DNA of 44,063 nt from Pseudomonadota bacterium (GTDB lineage: Bacteria > Pseudomonadota > Gammaproteobacteria > Xanthomonadales > Xanthomonadaceae). The notes under the pieces are model-generated. The model was not told where the DNA came from. It worked only from the letters and a program-made list of their open reading frames with translations, and made no database searches. The position numbers were made by a program, and so were the translations under genes. This document shows positions 16,035-25,143 of this stretch, piece after piece (the first letter of the stretch is position 1; each line of letters starts with the position of its first letter). The DNA lies in assembly GCA_963205495.1 (NCBI GenBank), contig CAUJIN010000049.1, positions 1 through 44,063 of the forward strand, in the 5' to 3' direction.

Positions 16035-18551
16035 TCAGTCCTGCTCCACCGCCGGCGCCGCCTCGCGCGCCATCCCCGGAGTGATTTTCAGGATCGAATG
16101 GCGCAGCTCGCGCGAGAGGATCAGCTTGGAATCCTTGGCCCAGGCTTCCAGCGGCTCGCCGAACGCCAGTTTGCCGGCCTCATCCACCCGCGCCAGCCCC
16201 AGCTCGCGCAGGGTGGCGATGAAGCCGCGGAACAGTGCGCGGTCGAAGAACTCCGGCGCGCTGGGCGCATACAGCAGCGAGAGACGCTGCGCGGTCAGAT
16301 GGCACAGATTCTCCAGCTCGGCCGAGGAAATCGTGCCCGAACCGTTCTTCACCAGCACCGCCATGCCGATGTAGTAGCGCTCGAAGGCCTGCATCACCGA
16401 ATTGGCGACCACGCGCAGGCGGAACACCTCGTCGGTCTGGCCCGGCCCGCGGTGCAGCTGGCCGGATTCCGCGTCGAAGGAAAGCAGCCCGAGTTCCACC
16501 AGCGCATCGATCGTGGACTCGAGCTGGGCGGCAAATCCGTCTTCGTTCCAGGGCAGGAACAGCTCGCGGCGCAGGAACGGATAGACCAGCTGCCCCAGCC
16601 GGACCACCGCCGTGCGGCGCATTCTGCGCGCATTCTGGAAGCAACTGGCCACCCAGGCCGCGCAGACGAACAGGTGCTGCACGTTGTTGCGGAAATAGCT
16701 CTGCAGCACCGCCTGCTCGCCCTCGAAGGACAGCACATCGCCCAGCGGATGGCGGGTGCGGACCAGCACGCCGGAGTTTTCTCCATAGGCGACGACCTGC
16801 GCGGCATCGAGTTCGGTGACGGTGACGCGATCCGAGTAGGGCGCCGCGCGCAGCAGCGCCTTGCACAGATCGAGCTGGGCCAGAAGATCCGCCTCGCTCA
16901 TCGCGTATTTGGGCGTGGCCAGGAGGACCACCGACAGCAGGTTGATCGGGTTGACGTCGGCGGCGCGGTTGATGTTCGACTGGATGCGCTGGGCCAGCAC
17001 ATCGACCACCCCGTTCATCCAGTCCTGCCGTCCGCCTTCGGCAGCGCGCTCGCGCCAGTCGGGCGCGTGCGCGGCGAGCACTTCGTCGAGCATCACCGGC
17101 TCGGCATAGTTGACCGCAACCTGCCCGTAGGTGCGACGCAGGATGCCGCTGGCCGCGCGCAGCAGCGCCCAGATCGTTTCCTTCTGCTTGGGCCGCCCGG
17201 AAAGTTCGTCCAGATAGCTCTTGCCCTCGATCAGCTGCTCGTAGCCGATGTACACCGGCTGGAACAGCACCGGCCGTCGCGACTGGCGCACGAAGGCGCG
17301 CAGGGTCATCACCAGCATCCCGGCCTTGGGCTGGAGCAGGCGGCCGGTGCGCGAGCGCCCGCCCTCGATGAAATACTCGATCGAGTCGCCGCGCGCGATG
17401 AGCGTGGCGACGTATTCGCTGAACACGGCGGAGTAGAGCGGATTGGCCTTGAAGCTGCGGCGCAGGAAGAAGGCCCCGGCGCGGCGCAGAACCGGCCCGA
17501 TCAACGGCAGGTTGAGGTTCACCCCCGCAGCGATGTGCGGCGGCACCACGCCGTTGACGTAGAGCAGGTAGGAAAGCAGCAGGTAGTCGATGTGGCTGCG
17601 GTGGCTGGGCACATAGATCACCTCGTGTCCCGGCGCGATCTGCTTGAGCTGCTCGAAGTGGTGCATCGCCACGCCGCGGTAGATCTTGTTCCAGAACGGC
17701 GTGAGCATGAAGGAAAGCGAGCGGATCACCGTGTTGGAGTAATCCGCCGCGATCTCGCGCGCATAGCCGTGCGCGCGCCGCCATGCTGCCGCCTGGCTGA
17801 TGCTGTCGCGCTTGGCCTGGTCGGCGATGGCCTGGCGCACCGGATCAGACGCCAGCACGCCGTCCACCAGGGTGCGGCGATGGGAAAGGTCTGGTCCGAT
17901 GACGGCGGTTCGGATGCGCCGGAAGTGCGCGCGCAGCACGCGCGACACCTTGCGCACCGTCGTTTCCGGCGTGGCGCCTTCGGCCAGCACCGCGCGCAGC
18001 GATACCGGCGCGGAAAACCGCACGATGGTGTCGCGCCCGTTGAGCAGCACCGCCAGCAGGCGGCGGAAGCGGCCGACCACCCCCCAGTTTTCCGCGAACA
18101 GCACGCGGAACCAGCCCGATTCGCGGTCCGGAGCGCGTCCCACGAAGATCGAGACGGGCACGATTTGCACGTCCAGCGCCGGATCCCTGCCGAGCGCAGC
18201 CACCAGGTTGGCCAATCCTTCGGAATGGGTGCGGTTGCGCGGGCGGCCGAACCAGAAGCCCTGGCGGCGCGACAGCGCGACCACCGCACGCCCCTGCCCC
18301 GCCATGTCGGAAGGCATCTGCACCAGCGGCGAGGGCAGGCCCGCTTCGCGGCAGGCCTGCTCGAGGATCAGGACGTTGGACAGCCCGTAGCCTTCGATCG
18401 CGTAGCACACCGGCAAACCCGGCAGCACCAGCGGCACATCGGCTGCGACCGGCTCGCGGCGGATCGCCACCCACGGGGCGATGATCCAGCCCAGCAGGCG
18501 GAACAGCAAGGAAGGAGCGACGCGTTCAGCGCCTGGACAAGGGTCACTCAT
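16035..18551 (-). CDS. plsB: Glycerol-3-phosphate 1-O-acyltransferase
   Basis: PlsB adds the first acyl chain to sn-glycerol 3-phosphate in phospholipid synthesis, at the inner membrane. The 838-residue chain matches the long E. coli type (about 807). The HX4D catalytic motif is at H317-D322 (PSHRSHIDYLLLSYLL), followed by IPLIGPVLRR-like NLPLIGPVLRRAGAFFLRRSF and the glycerol-phosphate motif EGGRSRTGRLLQPK. The frame is open to a GTG at 18566, but the ATG at 18551 fits the family N-terminus. The C-terminal third (about 550-838) carries the extra region typical of PlsB rather than the short PlsC/PlsY types. Confidence 0.95.
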   Translation of the reverse strand: MSDPCPGAERVAPSLLFRLLGWIIAPWVAIRREPVAADVPLVLPGLPVCYAIEGYGLSNVLILEQACREAGLPSPLVQMPSDMAGQGRAVVALSRRQGFWFGRPRNRTHSEGLANLVAALGRDPALDVQIVPVSIFVGRAPDRESGWFRVLFAENWGVVGRFRRLLAVLLNGRDTIVRFSAPVSLRAVLAEGATPETTVRKVSRVLRAHFRRIRTAVIGPDLSHRRTLVDGVLASDPVRQAIADQAKRDSISQAAAWRRAHGYAREIAADYSNTVIRSLSFMLTPFWNKIYRGVAMHHFEQLKQIAPGHEVIYVPSHRSHIDYLLLSYLLYVNGVVPPHIAAGVNLNLPLIGPVLRRAGAFFLRRSFKANPLYSAVFSEYVATLIARGDSIEYFIEGGRSRTGRLLQPKAGMLVMTLRAFVRQSRRPVLFQPVYIGYEQLIEGKSYLDELSGRPKQKETIWALLRAASGILRRTYGQVAVNYAEPVMLDEVLAAHAPDWRERAAEGGRQDWMNGVVDVLAQRIQSNINRAADVNPINLLSVVLLATPKYAMSEADLLAQLDLCKALLRAAPYSDRVTVTELDAAQVVAYGENSGVLVRTRHPLGDVLSFEGEQAVLQSYFRNNVQHLFVCAAWVASCFQNARRMRRTAVVRLGQLVYPFLRRELFLPWNEDGFAAQLESTIDALVELGLLSFDAESGQLHRGPGQTDEVFRLRVVANSVMQAFERYYIGMAVLVKNGSGTISSAELENLCHLTAQRLSLLYAPSAPEFFDRALFRGFIATLRELGLARVDEAGKLAFGEPLEAWAKDSKLILSRELRHSILKITPGMAREAAPAVEQD

Positions 18552-18567
18552 GGCACGAAATCGCACG

Positions 18568-18600
18568 GCGCGGCGACACCGGAATACCGGCGCGCCGCGC
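18568..18600. terminator. Hairpin downstream of the lipoprotein gene, overlapping the plsB leader
   Basis: GCGCGGCG (18568-18575) and CGCCGCGC (18593-18600) form an 8-bp stem. The 17-base loop holds a smaller CCGG/CCGG stem. It is the only strong structure in the 81-base gap between the lipoprotein stop and the plsB start, so it could end the upstream transcript or affect plsB translation. There is no T-run. Confidence 0.4.
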
Positions 18601-18632
18601 TTCTGCGCAAAGGGCGCGGAGCGGTGCGTGGA

Positions 18633-19598
18633 TCAGTCGACGGCTTCCTCTTCCGGCACGGCTTCCTCACCCGATTCTTCCTGGAGGCTGTCGACTTCCT
18701 CGGAAACCGCTTCCTCCTCGGCCTCCGTCAGCCCCTTCATCAACTGCTCGACGGAATCCTTGCCATACCAGCGCCCGTCCTTCTCGACCATCTCGGCCTC
18801 ACCGGTGAGATTCTGTCCCAGGAAGCTGTAGCTGAAGCCGACCTTGGCCAGATCGCCTTCGCGCGACACGAGGTTGGCCTTGACGCTGGCGAAGCTCTGA
18901 TTGAGATCGAAGCCATACAGCGCAAAGATGTCCTTGAGGCCGCCGAAGACGATTCCGAACTTGCCCATGGCCTGGTCGAAATCCAGCGCGCGCACGTCGT
19001 CCAGCGCCTTGAGATCGAGCTTGCGCGCGGTCGCGACGACGACGGCGACGCCCTTCTTCGCAAGCTCCCGGTCGGTCAGCTTGGCGGTCTGCAGCCAGGT
19101 GCCAAGCGCATTCACCATATCGACGCTCTGCTTCTTCTGCGCTTCGGTCATCTCGGTGTTGGCCTGGATGCCCTGCATCAGGAAGCCCTGACCCATGCCG
19201 ATCATCATCGGCATCTGCGCTGCCATCTCGGATTCGAACTTGACCAGCGCCGGCTCCAGCTCGGCATACAGCACCTGCTCGGCGTCCGACGCGGTCAGCT
19301 TGGTCATCATGGCGGCGAACTCGGCGCGATCCTCTTCGCTCGGTACCTCATCGCCCATCTTCTTCTTCCATTCCGCGCGCAGTTCACCCATGCGCTCGGC
19401 GGGCACCATGAGCTGCACGGCACCCAGGATGTCGTTTTCCTTGAGCCTGCCGGCCACCGCTTCGAAAGCGCGCGCCGGGTCGGCGGTCTGCTGCGCGACC
19501 TTGGCTTCGGACATCGGCTCGCCGGCGTCCTTGCCTCCACACGCCACCAGACCAAGGGAAAGCAGGCCGGCGCCAGCCAGCAGTGCAACTCGTTTCAT
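18633..19598 (-). CDS. Predicted lipoprotein with Glu-rich tail
   Basis: The 321-residue protein starts with a lipoprotein signal peptide (lipobox LVAC, C20) after the ATG at 19598, which has TGGAG six bases upstream. I do not recognise the family. The mature part is mostly helical in character, with repeated methionines around residues 130-150 (AAQMPMMIGMGQGFLMQG) and a later compact section (VGFSYSFLGQNLTGEAEMVEKDGRWYGKDS) that looks like a small beta domain. The last 32 residues are dominated by Glu. It lies between an acid phosphatase gene and plsB on the same strand. An envelope role is likely; nothing more specific can be said. Confidence 0.75.
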   Translation of the reverse strand: MKRVALLAGAGLLSLGLVACGGKDAGEPMSEAKVAQQTADPARAFEAVAGRLKENDILGAVQLMVPAERMGELRAEWKKKMGDEVPSEEDRAEFAAMMTKLTASDAEQVLYAELEPALVKFESEMAAQMPMMIGMGQGFLMQGIQANTEMTEAQKKQSVDMVNALGTWLQTAKLTDRELAKKGVAVVVATARKLDLKALDDVRALDFDQAMGKFGIVFGGLKDIFALYGFDLNQSFASVKANLVSREGDLAKVGFSYSFLGQNLTGEAEMVEKDGRWYGKDSVEQLMKGLTEAEEEAVSEEVDSLQEESGEEAVPEEEAVD

Positions 19599-19662
19599 CG
19601 CAGACTCCAGGGTTGTCGGGGGAAAAGTGGCGAGCGGCCCATGATGCCGAAACCCGCGCCGG

Positions 19663-19693
19663 AAAAAAACAAGGGAAGCCCTCGGGCTTCCCT
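19663..19693 (-). terminator. Intrinsic terminator (hairpin plus T-run) on the minus strand
   Basis: Read on the minus strand, AGGGAAGCC and GGCTTCCCT form a 9-bp stem with a 4-base loop (19693-19672), followed at once by a run of seven T (19669-19663). This is the most classical Rho-independent terminator in the window. It lies about 150 bases after the acid phosphatase stop and 65 bases before the next gene start, so it can end the phosphatase transcript or a small RNA made from the gap. Confidence 0.8.
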
Positions 19694-19801
19694 GGAGTTC
19701 CAGCATCCTGCCGGATCGGATCTTGTGGTTGTGGGCGCTATGGTAATCGCCGTCTTCTGCGGCATGACTACATGGCACTTAGGCTAGCAAGCTAATGCGA
19801 T

Positions 19802-19823
19802 ACATGCAAGTGATATTGCATGT
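19802..19823. repeat. Inverted repeat in AT-rich intergenic patch
   Basis: ACATGCAA (19802-19809) and TTGCATGT (19816-19823) form an 8-bp dyad with a 6-base spacer. On the plus strand it is followed by CATTGTTTTTA, so it resembles a weak terminator in that direction, though no plus-strand gene ends here. It could instead be a binding site for a regulator. The surrounding 19740-19850 is clearly more AT-rich than the rest of the window. Confidence 0.45.
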
Positions 19824-19840
19824 CATTGTTTTTATTCTAA

Positions 19841-20722
19841 TCAATACTTGTAATGCAGCGCCGAATGCAGGCAGGCGCGCGGGTTTGTGTCCTTGGCGCA
19901 GCCGCGCAGCACGGCATTGGGCCAGGAACCGTAGCTGGGATTGGGCAACATGAACCAACGCTCACCCCACCACTTTTCATAAGGGGCCATCAATCGCTCG
20001 CGCGTGGCCACATCGGCATTTGCTCCGTCCAGGAAGTCGGACAGGTTGTCGCCCAGCAGCAGCAGCACGCGGTAGCTGCGGTCGATCAGGCGGCGGCGCG
20101 CGCCCTTGTCGCGGTCCGGCGCGCGCGCATCGCCGCGCAGCAGCACGTTGCTGCCGTCGGCGGCGATCGGAAAGCCGAGCTGGCGCAGGTTGTCCACCGT
20201 GGCCTCGACCTCGTCGGGCGCATCGCGGTTGGTGATGAAGAAGATGGTCACGCCGCGCCGATGCACATAGTCGGCGAATTCGACGGCGCCCGGCAGCGCC
20301 GCCGCCTTGCGCGCATTGACCCATTCCAGCCAGCGTTCGCGGCTGTAGCCGGCATCTTCGATCACGGCACGCGCCTGGAAGGCGCTGTTGTCGATCATGG
20401 TCTCGTCGGCATCGACCACGATCGCCGGCGGCTTGGCCTCGAAGCCGGTCTGGAACTCGCCGGCCGGCAGCGCGTTCCAGTTCGGATCGTCCAGCGCGCG
20501 GTCAAGCGAGTGCCGCGCCGCGGCGTAGATGCCGCGTACCGTGGCCTTGTATTCGGCTGCGGACTGCATCCACAGCGTGGCATTGAGGTTGTCGTGCGCA
20601 GGCGGCGTGGTCTGGTCCGCGGAAACTGCCGGAGCCGCAGCCTGCGGGCGACTGGGCGCCGTGGTGCAAGCGGCAAGTGCAACGAAGGTCAGGGCCGCGA
20701 GGCCCGCGCGCAGGAGATTCAT
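19841..20722 (-). CDS. Lipoprotein e(P4)-family acid phosphatase / 5'-nucleotidase
   Basis: This HAD-superfamily phosphatase is anchored as a lipoprotein (lipobox LAAC, C19) and probably acts in the periplasm or at the outer membrane on phosphomonoesters such as nucleotides. The 293-residue chain has the family-typical LNATLWMQSAAEY near the mature N-terminus. The catalytic DDDD-type motifs are D104 and D106 in VVDADETMIDN and the late GDNLSDF. ITNRDA in the middle is the usual threonine/asparagine motif. Haemophilus e(P4) releases nicotinamide riboside from NAD-derived nucleotides; whether this one does is unknown. Confidence 0.88.
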   Translation of the reverse strand: MNLLRAGLAALTFVALAACTTAPSRPQAAAPAVSADQTTPPAHDNLNATLWMQSAAEYKATVRGIYAAARHSLDRALDDPNWNALPAGEFQTGFEAKPPAIVVDADETMIDNSAFQARAVIEDAGYSRERWLEWVNARKAAALPGAVEFADYVHRRGVTIFFITNRDAPDEVEATVDNLRQLGFPIAADGSNVLLRGDARAPDRDKGARRRLIDRSYRVLLLLGDNLSDFLDGANADVATRERLMAPYEKWWGERWFMLPNPSYGSWPNAVLRGCAKDTNPRACLHSALHYKY

Positions 20723-20758
20723 CGGTCATCGCTCGACAAGTGTGGTGGGGCAAGTGTA

Positions 20759-20774
20759 GCCGGCCCAGGCCGGC
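20759..20774. terminator. Short hairpin after rep
   Basis: GCCGGC (20759-20764) and GCCGGC (20769-20774) form a 6-bp stem around CCAG, 22 bases past the rep stop on the minus strand. No T-run follows. Position suggests transcription termination or mRNA 3'-end protection. Confidence 0.35.
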
Positions 20775-20795
20775 GCATTGCCTCACCCCTCGCAA

Positions 20796-22772
20796 TCACT
20801 TGGAAAACAGCGCCTGCAGTCGCGCGATCGCCGCGCCCGCGTGCTCTGCGGTGCGTTCGGCGTCCTGTCCGGAGTCACGTCCCACGATGTGCAGTTCGGA
20901 AGCAGGAATTTCTCCAAGGAAGCGGCTCGGAACCACGCGCTGCAGCTCGCCGAAGCGGCGCGCGTGGCGCGGGTAGCTCAGGTGCAAGAGGCGCTTGGCG
21001 CGGGTGATGCCGACGTACATCAGGCGGCGCTCCTCCTCGATCCGCCCTTCCTCGATCGAGGATTCGTGCGGCAGCAGCCCTTCTTCCACGCCGGCGATGA
21101 AGACGAAATCGAACTCCAGCCCCTTGGAGGCGTGCAGGGTCATCACGCGCACCGCGTTGCCCGGCTCGTCGCGGTCGGAAGCGGTGAGCAGCGCGAGCTG
21201 GGCCACCAGCTCCCCCGCACCGCCACGGCCCGCCGCGTCGAACCACTGCGCCAGCTCCTCGACGTTGCCGCGGCGGCGGTCGAACAGCGCGTCGTCCTTG
21301 CACTCGGCGCGGATCGCGGCGAGCTGGCCGCTTTCTTCGACCAGTCGCCGGCACAGGTCGCCGGGCGCAAGGGCCTGTGCGGCGCGGCGCAGGCCCGCCA
21401 CGCACTGCATGAAGCCGTCCAGCGCCCGCGCCGCGCGCGGCGCGAGCTGGCCGAGCACGTCCTCGCGCGAAGCCGCTCGCGCCAGCCCCAGATGCAGGCC
21501 GTTGGCCAGTTCGCCCAGGCGCGCCAGCGTGGTCGCGCCGATCTCGCGGCGCGGCGCGGCCACCGCGCGCAGGAAGGCGGTGTCGTCGTCCGGGTTGGCG
21601 ATGAGGCGCAGCCAGGCCAGCGCGTCCTTCACCTCGGCGCGCTCCAGGAACGCGGTGCCGCCGGACAGGTGGTAGGGAATGCGCTGCAGCTGCAGCGCCT
21701 TTTCCAGCGCGCGCGACTGGTGGTTGCCGCGGATCAGGATCGCGAAGTCGCCCCAGGCCGCCTTGTGCTTGTGCGCGAGAAAGGCGATTTCCGACGCGAT
21801 GCGCTCGGCTTCGTGCTCGTTGTCGCGGCACTCGAACACGCGGATCGGCTCGCCGTCGGCCGCATCGCTCCACAGCTTCTTCGGGTGCAGGTGCGGGTTG
21901 TTGGCGATCAGCGCGTTGGCCGCGCGCAGGATGCGGCGCGCGCAGCGGTAGTTCTGTTCGAGCTTGATGATGCCGAGCTTCGGGTAATCGCGACCGAGAC
22001 GTTCGATGTTTTCGGTGTCGGCGCCGCGCCAGGCGTAGATCGACTGGTCGTCGTCGCCCACGCAGGTGAAGGCGCCGCGCGGGCCGGCGAGATGCTTGAG
22101 CAGCGCGTACTGGCCGGCGTTGGTGTCCTGGTATTCGTCCACCAGCAGGTAGCGCAGGCGTTCGCGCCAGGCTTCGCGCAGCGGATCGTGCTCGTCCAGC
22201 AGCGCGACCGGCAGGCGGATCAGGTCGTCGAAATCCACCGCATTGAACGCCGCCAGGCGCTTCTGGTACTGGCCGTAGAGGTCCGCCGCCTCGCGTTCGC
22301 GCGGACTTTTTGCAAGCTCGGCGGCGCGCTCGGGCGAAAGCCCGTCGGACTTGGCACGCGAGATCAGGGATCGCATCGCGGCCAGGGCCTGGGCGTTGGC
22401 GCCGCGCGGCATGAGGTCCTTGATCAGCGCGCCGCCGTCGTCGGAATCGAAAATCGAAAAGCCGCGCCGCAGCCCGGCGGCTTCGTGCTCGATCTGCAGG
22501 AACTTCAGCCCCAGCGAATGGAAGGTGCAGACCGTCAGGCCCTCGCTGTCCACCCCGCGCAGCAGCGCCCCGGCGCGCTCGCGCATCTCGCGCGCCGCCT
22601 TGTTGGTGAAGGTGATCGCCGCGATCTTGCCCGGCACCATGCCGCGCCGCACGATCAGGTGGTGGATCTTCTGCGTGATGACGCGGGTCTTGCCCGAACC
22701 TGCACCGGCGAGCACCAGCAGCGGCGTATCGCAGTGTTCGACGGCGGCGCGCTGGGCGGGATTGAGACTCAT
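20796..22772 (-). CDS. rep: ATP-dependent DNA helicase Rep
   Basis: Rep is a superfamily 1A 3'-5' helicase that helps replication forks pass roadblocks and restarts stalled forks. The 658-residue length fits Rep (E. coli 673). Visible motifs: Q motif LNPAQRAAVEH, Walker A AGAGSGKTRVIT (I), AITFTNKAAREM (Ia), LLVDEYQDTNAGQY (II), GDDDQSIYAWRGAD (III), LEQNYRC (IV), MTLHASKGLEFDFVF (V) and EEERRLMYVGITRA (VI). Its length and motif text are closer to Rep than to the longer UvrD. Confidence 0.93.
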   Translation of the reverse strand: MSLNPAQRAAVEHCDTPLLVLAGAGSGKTRVITQKIHHLIVRRGMVPGKIAAITFTNKAAREMRERAGALLRGVDSEGLTVCTFHSLGLKFLQIEHEAAGLRRGFSIFDSDDGGALIKDLMPRGANAQALAAMRSLISRAKSDGLSPERAAELAKSPREREAADLYGQYQKRLAAFNAVDFDDLIRLPVALLDEHDPLREAWRERLRYLLVDEYQDTNAGQYALLKHLAGPRGAFTCVGDDDQSIYAWRGADTENIERLGRDYPKLGIIKLEQNYRCARRILRAANALIANNPHLHPKKLWSDAADGEPIRVFECRDNEHEAERIASEIAFLAHKHKAAWGDFAILIRGNHQSRALEKALQLQRIPYHLSGGTAFLERAEVKDALAWLRLIANPDDDTAFLRAVAAPRREIGATTLARLGELANGLHLGLARAASREDVLGQLAPRAARALDGFMQCVAGLRRAAQALAPGDLCRRLVEESGQLAAIRAECKDDALFDRRRGNVEELAQWFDAAGRGGAGELVAQLALLTASDRDEPGNAVRVMTLHASKGLEFDFVFIAGVEEGLLPHESSIEEGRIEEERRLMYVGITRAKRLLHLSYPRHARRFGELQRVVPSRFLGEIPASELHIVGRDSGQDAERTAEHAGAAIARLQALFSK

Positions 22773-22842
22773 GGCAAAAGCAAGACGACGCGATCGGGGG
22801 CCGGCATTGTGCCAGCCCCACCCGCCCGCTGCCGGATCGCGC

Positions 22843-23526
22843 TCAGCGCGATGGTGCGCCGGTCTCGATGCGCCAGTTGGGCACCGCGTCCCAGGCGCGC
22901 GCCTGCCAGGCCCAGTAGCTGGGCAGATCCCAGTAGATGTCCTGGTAGAACTCCTCGCCGCGCACGGTGATGCTGCCGGCGGTGGTGGGAAGCACGACGT
23001 CGAGCTGGCTGGACGTCCCCAGGCGGCCGCCCGTCATCGCGCGCCGACCGTGCTCCAGCACGCGCGCGAGCCGCGGGCCGGTAACCTCGTCACCGTAGCG
23101 CGCATAGACCTCCGGGCCGAGTTCCAGCACGCGCGCACGCTGCGATTCGTCGAGCTGTTCCCAGTAGCGCTCGCGCTCCGCCACCATCCGCGCCTCCCCG
23201 CGCTCGGCGGCCAGGTCCATCCAGATATAGCCGCGCACCGGGTCGCGCGGCACGCCGCGCCCGAGGAAGTGCATCTGCGCGATCATCGCCTGCGAAGGCT
23301 TGTCGGCCCACTGCGCCGCGATCAGGAACCGGCCCATGGCGCGCCGGTAATCGCCGCGCTCGTACTCGCGCAACCCCTGGAAGCGGTAGCGCAGATCGGG
23401 ATGGTGCTTGAGGAAGGCATGGGACGAAACAATGGCGCGCTGGCTGACCGTGGTTTCGGCCAGCGCCGGCTGGAACGCAAGGCCTCCGGCAATCAGGACA
23501 AGCAGCAGCAAAAGTCGACGTGGCAT
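22843..23526 (-). CDS. Exported Sel1-like repeat protein
   Basis: This 227-residue protein has a signal peptide (MPRRLLLLLVLIAGGLAFQPALA-E). GGAGGTG stands 4 bases before the ATG at 23526, which decides the start over an in-frame codon upstream at 23556. Residues about 45-110 show Sel1-type alpha/alpha repeats (LREYERGDYRRAMGRFLIAAQ, MIAQMHFLGRGVPRDPVRGYIWMDLAAERG). The C-terminal half is less repetitive, with the closing YWDLPSYWAWQARAWDAVPNWRIETG conserved in look but not recognised. Sel1-like proteins act as periplasmic adaptors. It is divergent from the ED operon. Confidence 0.82.
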   Translation of the reverse strand: MPRRLLLLLVLIAGGLAFQPALAETTVSQRAIVSSHAFLKHHPDLRYRFQGLREYERGDYRRAMGRFLIAAQWADKPSQAMIAQMHFLGRGVPRDPVRGYIWMDLAAERGEARMVAERERYWEQLDESQRARVLELGPEVYARYGDEVTGPRLARVLEHGRRAMTGGRLGTSSQLDVVLPTTAGSITVRGEEFYQDIYWDLPSYWAWQARAWDAVPNWRIETGAPSR

Positions 23527-23675
23527 GGGGCACCTCCGGGTACGCACCGTCACCACCGGCCCGGGCGGACCGGGATGTCCATCATGACACAGCCACGCCG
23601 CACTGGAATCGAAATCATCCCGCCCTCGGGTGCCGTCGGCGGTAAGCTCCGGGCATCTTGTACCGGACGATCTTC

Positions 23676-25133
23676 GTGCCCCCCAGCCGCCCCGCCTCCC
23701 TGCTGACCCTTTTCGGTGCCACCGGCGATCTTGCGCGCAGGATGCTGCTGCCTTCGCTCTACGACCTTGAGGCCGACGGCCTGCTGCCGGCGGGGATGCG
23801 CATCCTCGGCACCGCCCGCAGCGAATTGGATCGGGAAGGTTTCATCAACCTCGTCACCGCCAGCCTCAAAGATGTGCTAAACGACGATGCCGCCCTGCGC
23901 GGGCTGATCGAGCGGCTCGACTACCGCGCCGCCGGCATCGACGATGCCGCCTCGATGCAGGCCCTGGCCGAAGCGATCACCGCGCTGCGCAGCGGCGATG
24001 TGCTCTATCACCTCAGCACGGCACCGAAGTTCTACGGCGCGGCCTGTCAGGCGCTCGCGGCGCACGGAGTGAATGGCGAGGGCACCCGGGTGATGCTGGA
24101 AAAACCCATCGGCAGCGACCTCGCCAGCTCCAACGCGATCAATGACGCCGTGGCCGGGGTGTTCGATGAGGACTGCATCTACCGGGTCGATCATTACCTC
24201 GGCAAGGAGGGCGTGCAGAACCTGATCGCGCTGCGCTTCGGCAATTCGATGTTCGAGCCGCTCTGGAACGCACGCCATATCGAACAGGTGCAGATCACCG
24301 TGGGCGAAACCGTCGGCGTGGAGGGGCGCGGCGACTATTACGATGAGTCGGGCGCGCTGCGCGACATGATCCAGAACCACATGCTGCAGCTCCTGTGCCT
24401 GGTGGCGATGGAGCCGCCGGCGCGCTTCGATCCGGCGGCGGTGCGCAACGAGAAGATCAAGGTGCTGCGCTCGCTGCGCCCCATCGGGCGCGACGAGGTG
24501 GCCGCCGAAAGCGTGATCGGCCAGTACAGCGCCGGTGCCGTCGGCGGCGTTGCGGTGCCCGGCTACGTCGAAGAGGTCGGGCGGCCGAGCGGCACCGAAA
24601 CCTTCGTGGCGCTGCGCGCACACGTGGACAACTGGCGCTGGTCGGGCGTGCCCTTCTACCTGCGCACCGGCAAACGCATGCCGGCGCGCAGCACCGAGAT
24701 CTACATCCAGTTCCGCAAGGTGCCCTATTCCATTTTCGGCGGCGCGGCCGCGGCCGACATGCAGCCCAACGGCCTGCTGATCCGGCTGCAGCCCGAGGAG
24801 CGCATCGGCCTCACCCTCATGAGCAAGACGCCGGGCCTTGATCGAAACGGTCTGCGGCTCTCGCAGGTTGTGCTCGACCTCGACTTCCACCAGGAGTTCG
24901 CCAGCACCCGCAAGCGCGTGGCCTACGAGCGCCTGTATCTGGATGCGATCGAAGGCAACGGCACCCTGTTCGTGCGACGCGACGAAACCGAGGCGGCCTG
25001 GGCCTGGATCGATGCGATCGCCGCCGGCTGGCGCGCGACCGGCATGACGCCGCGCCCCTATCAGGCCGGAACCTGCGGACCGGCCGCGGCGGTCACGCTG
25101 CCCGACCGCCGCGGCCACGCCTGGCGCGAGTGA
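23676..25133 (+). CDS. zwf: Glucose-6-phosphate 1-dehydrogenase
   Basis: Zwf oxidises glucose 6-phosphate to 6-phosphoglucono-lactone, making NADPH (or NADH), and opens the ED operon. Motifs: nucleotide-binding LFGATGDLARRMLLPSLYDL, EKPIGSD, the substrate/catalytic RVDHYLGKEGVQNL, and the late YLRTGKRMPAR. The frame is open from a TTG at 23658. I prefer the GTG at 23676, which gives an N-terminus of the usual length (485 residues); neither start has a good Shine-Dalgarno. A TAAGCT box at 23643-23648 might be a -10 element. The pgl start lies 10 bases after the stop. Confidence 0.93.
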   Translation: MPPSRPASLLTLFGATGDLARRMLLPSLYDLEADGLLPAGMRILGTARSELDREGFINLVTASLKDVLNDDAALRGLIERLDYRAAGIDDAASMQALAEAITALRSGDVLYHLSTAPKFYGAACQALAAHGVNGEGTRVMLEKPIGSDLASSNAINDAVAGVFDEDCIYRVDHYLGKEGVQNLIALRFGNSMFEPLWNARHIEQVQITVGETVGVEGRGDYYDESGALRDMIQNHMLQLLCLVAMEPPARFDPAAVRNEKIKVLRSLRPIGRDEVAAESVIGQYSAGAVGGVAVPGYVEEVGRPSGTETFVALRAHVDNWRWSGVPFYLRTGKRMPARSTEIYIQFRKVPYSIFGGAAAADMQPNGLLIRLQPEERIGLTLMSKTPGLDRNGLRLSQVVLDLDFHQEFASTRKRVAYERLYLDAIEGNGTLFVRRDETEAAWAWIDAIAAGWRATGMTPRPYQAGTCGPAAAVTLPDRRGHAWRE

Positions 25134-25143
25134 GGACAGCGCA

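Noticed and set aside
16098..19787. A 1229-codon open frame on the plus strand
   Set aside because: It runs antisense to plsB and the lipoprotein gene, is rich in His, Arg, Gln and Gly, has no recognisable domain, and is a frame shadow caused by high G+C in the third codon positions of the real genes.
19740..19850. The AT-rich patch as an insertion scar or attachment site
   Set aside because: No integrase, tRNA, direct repeats or transposase remnant was found nearby; flanking genes look typical of the host.
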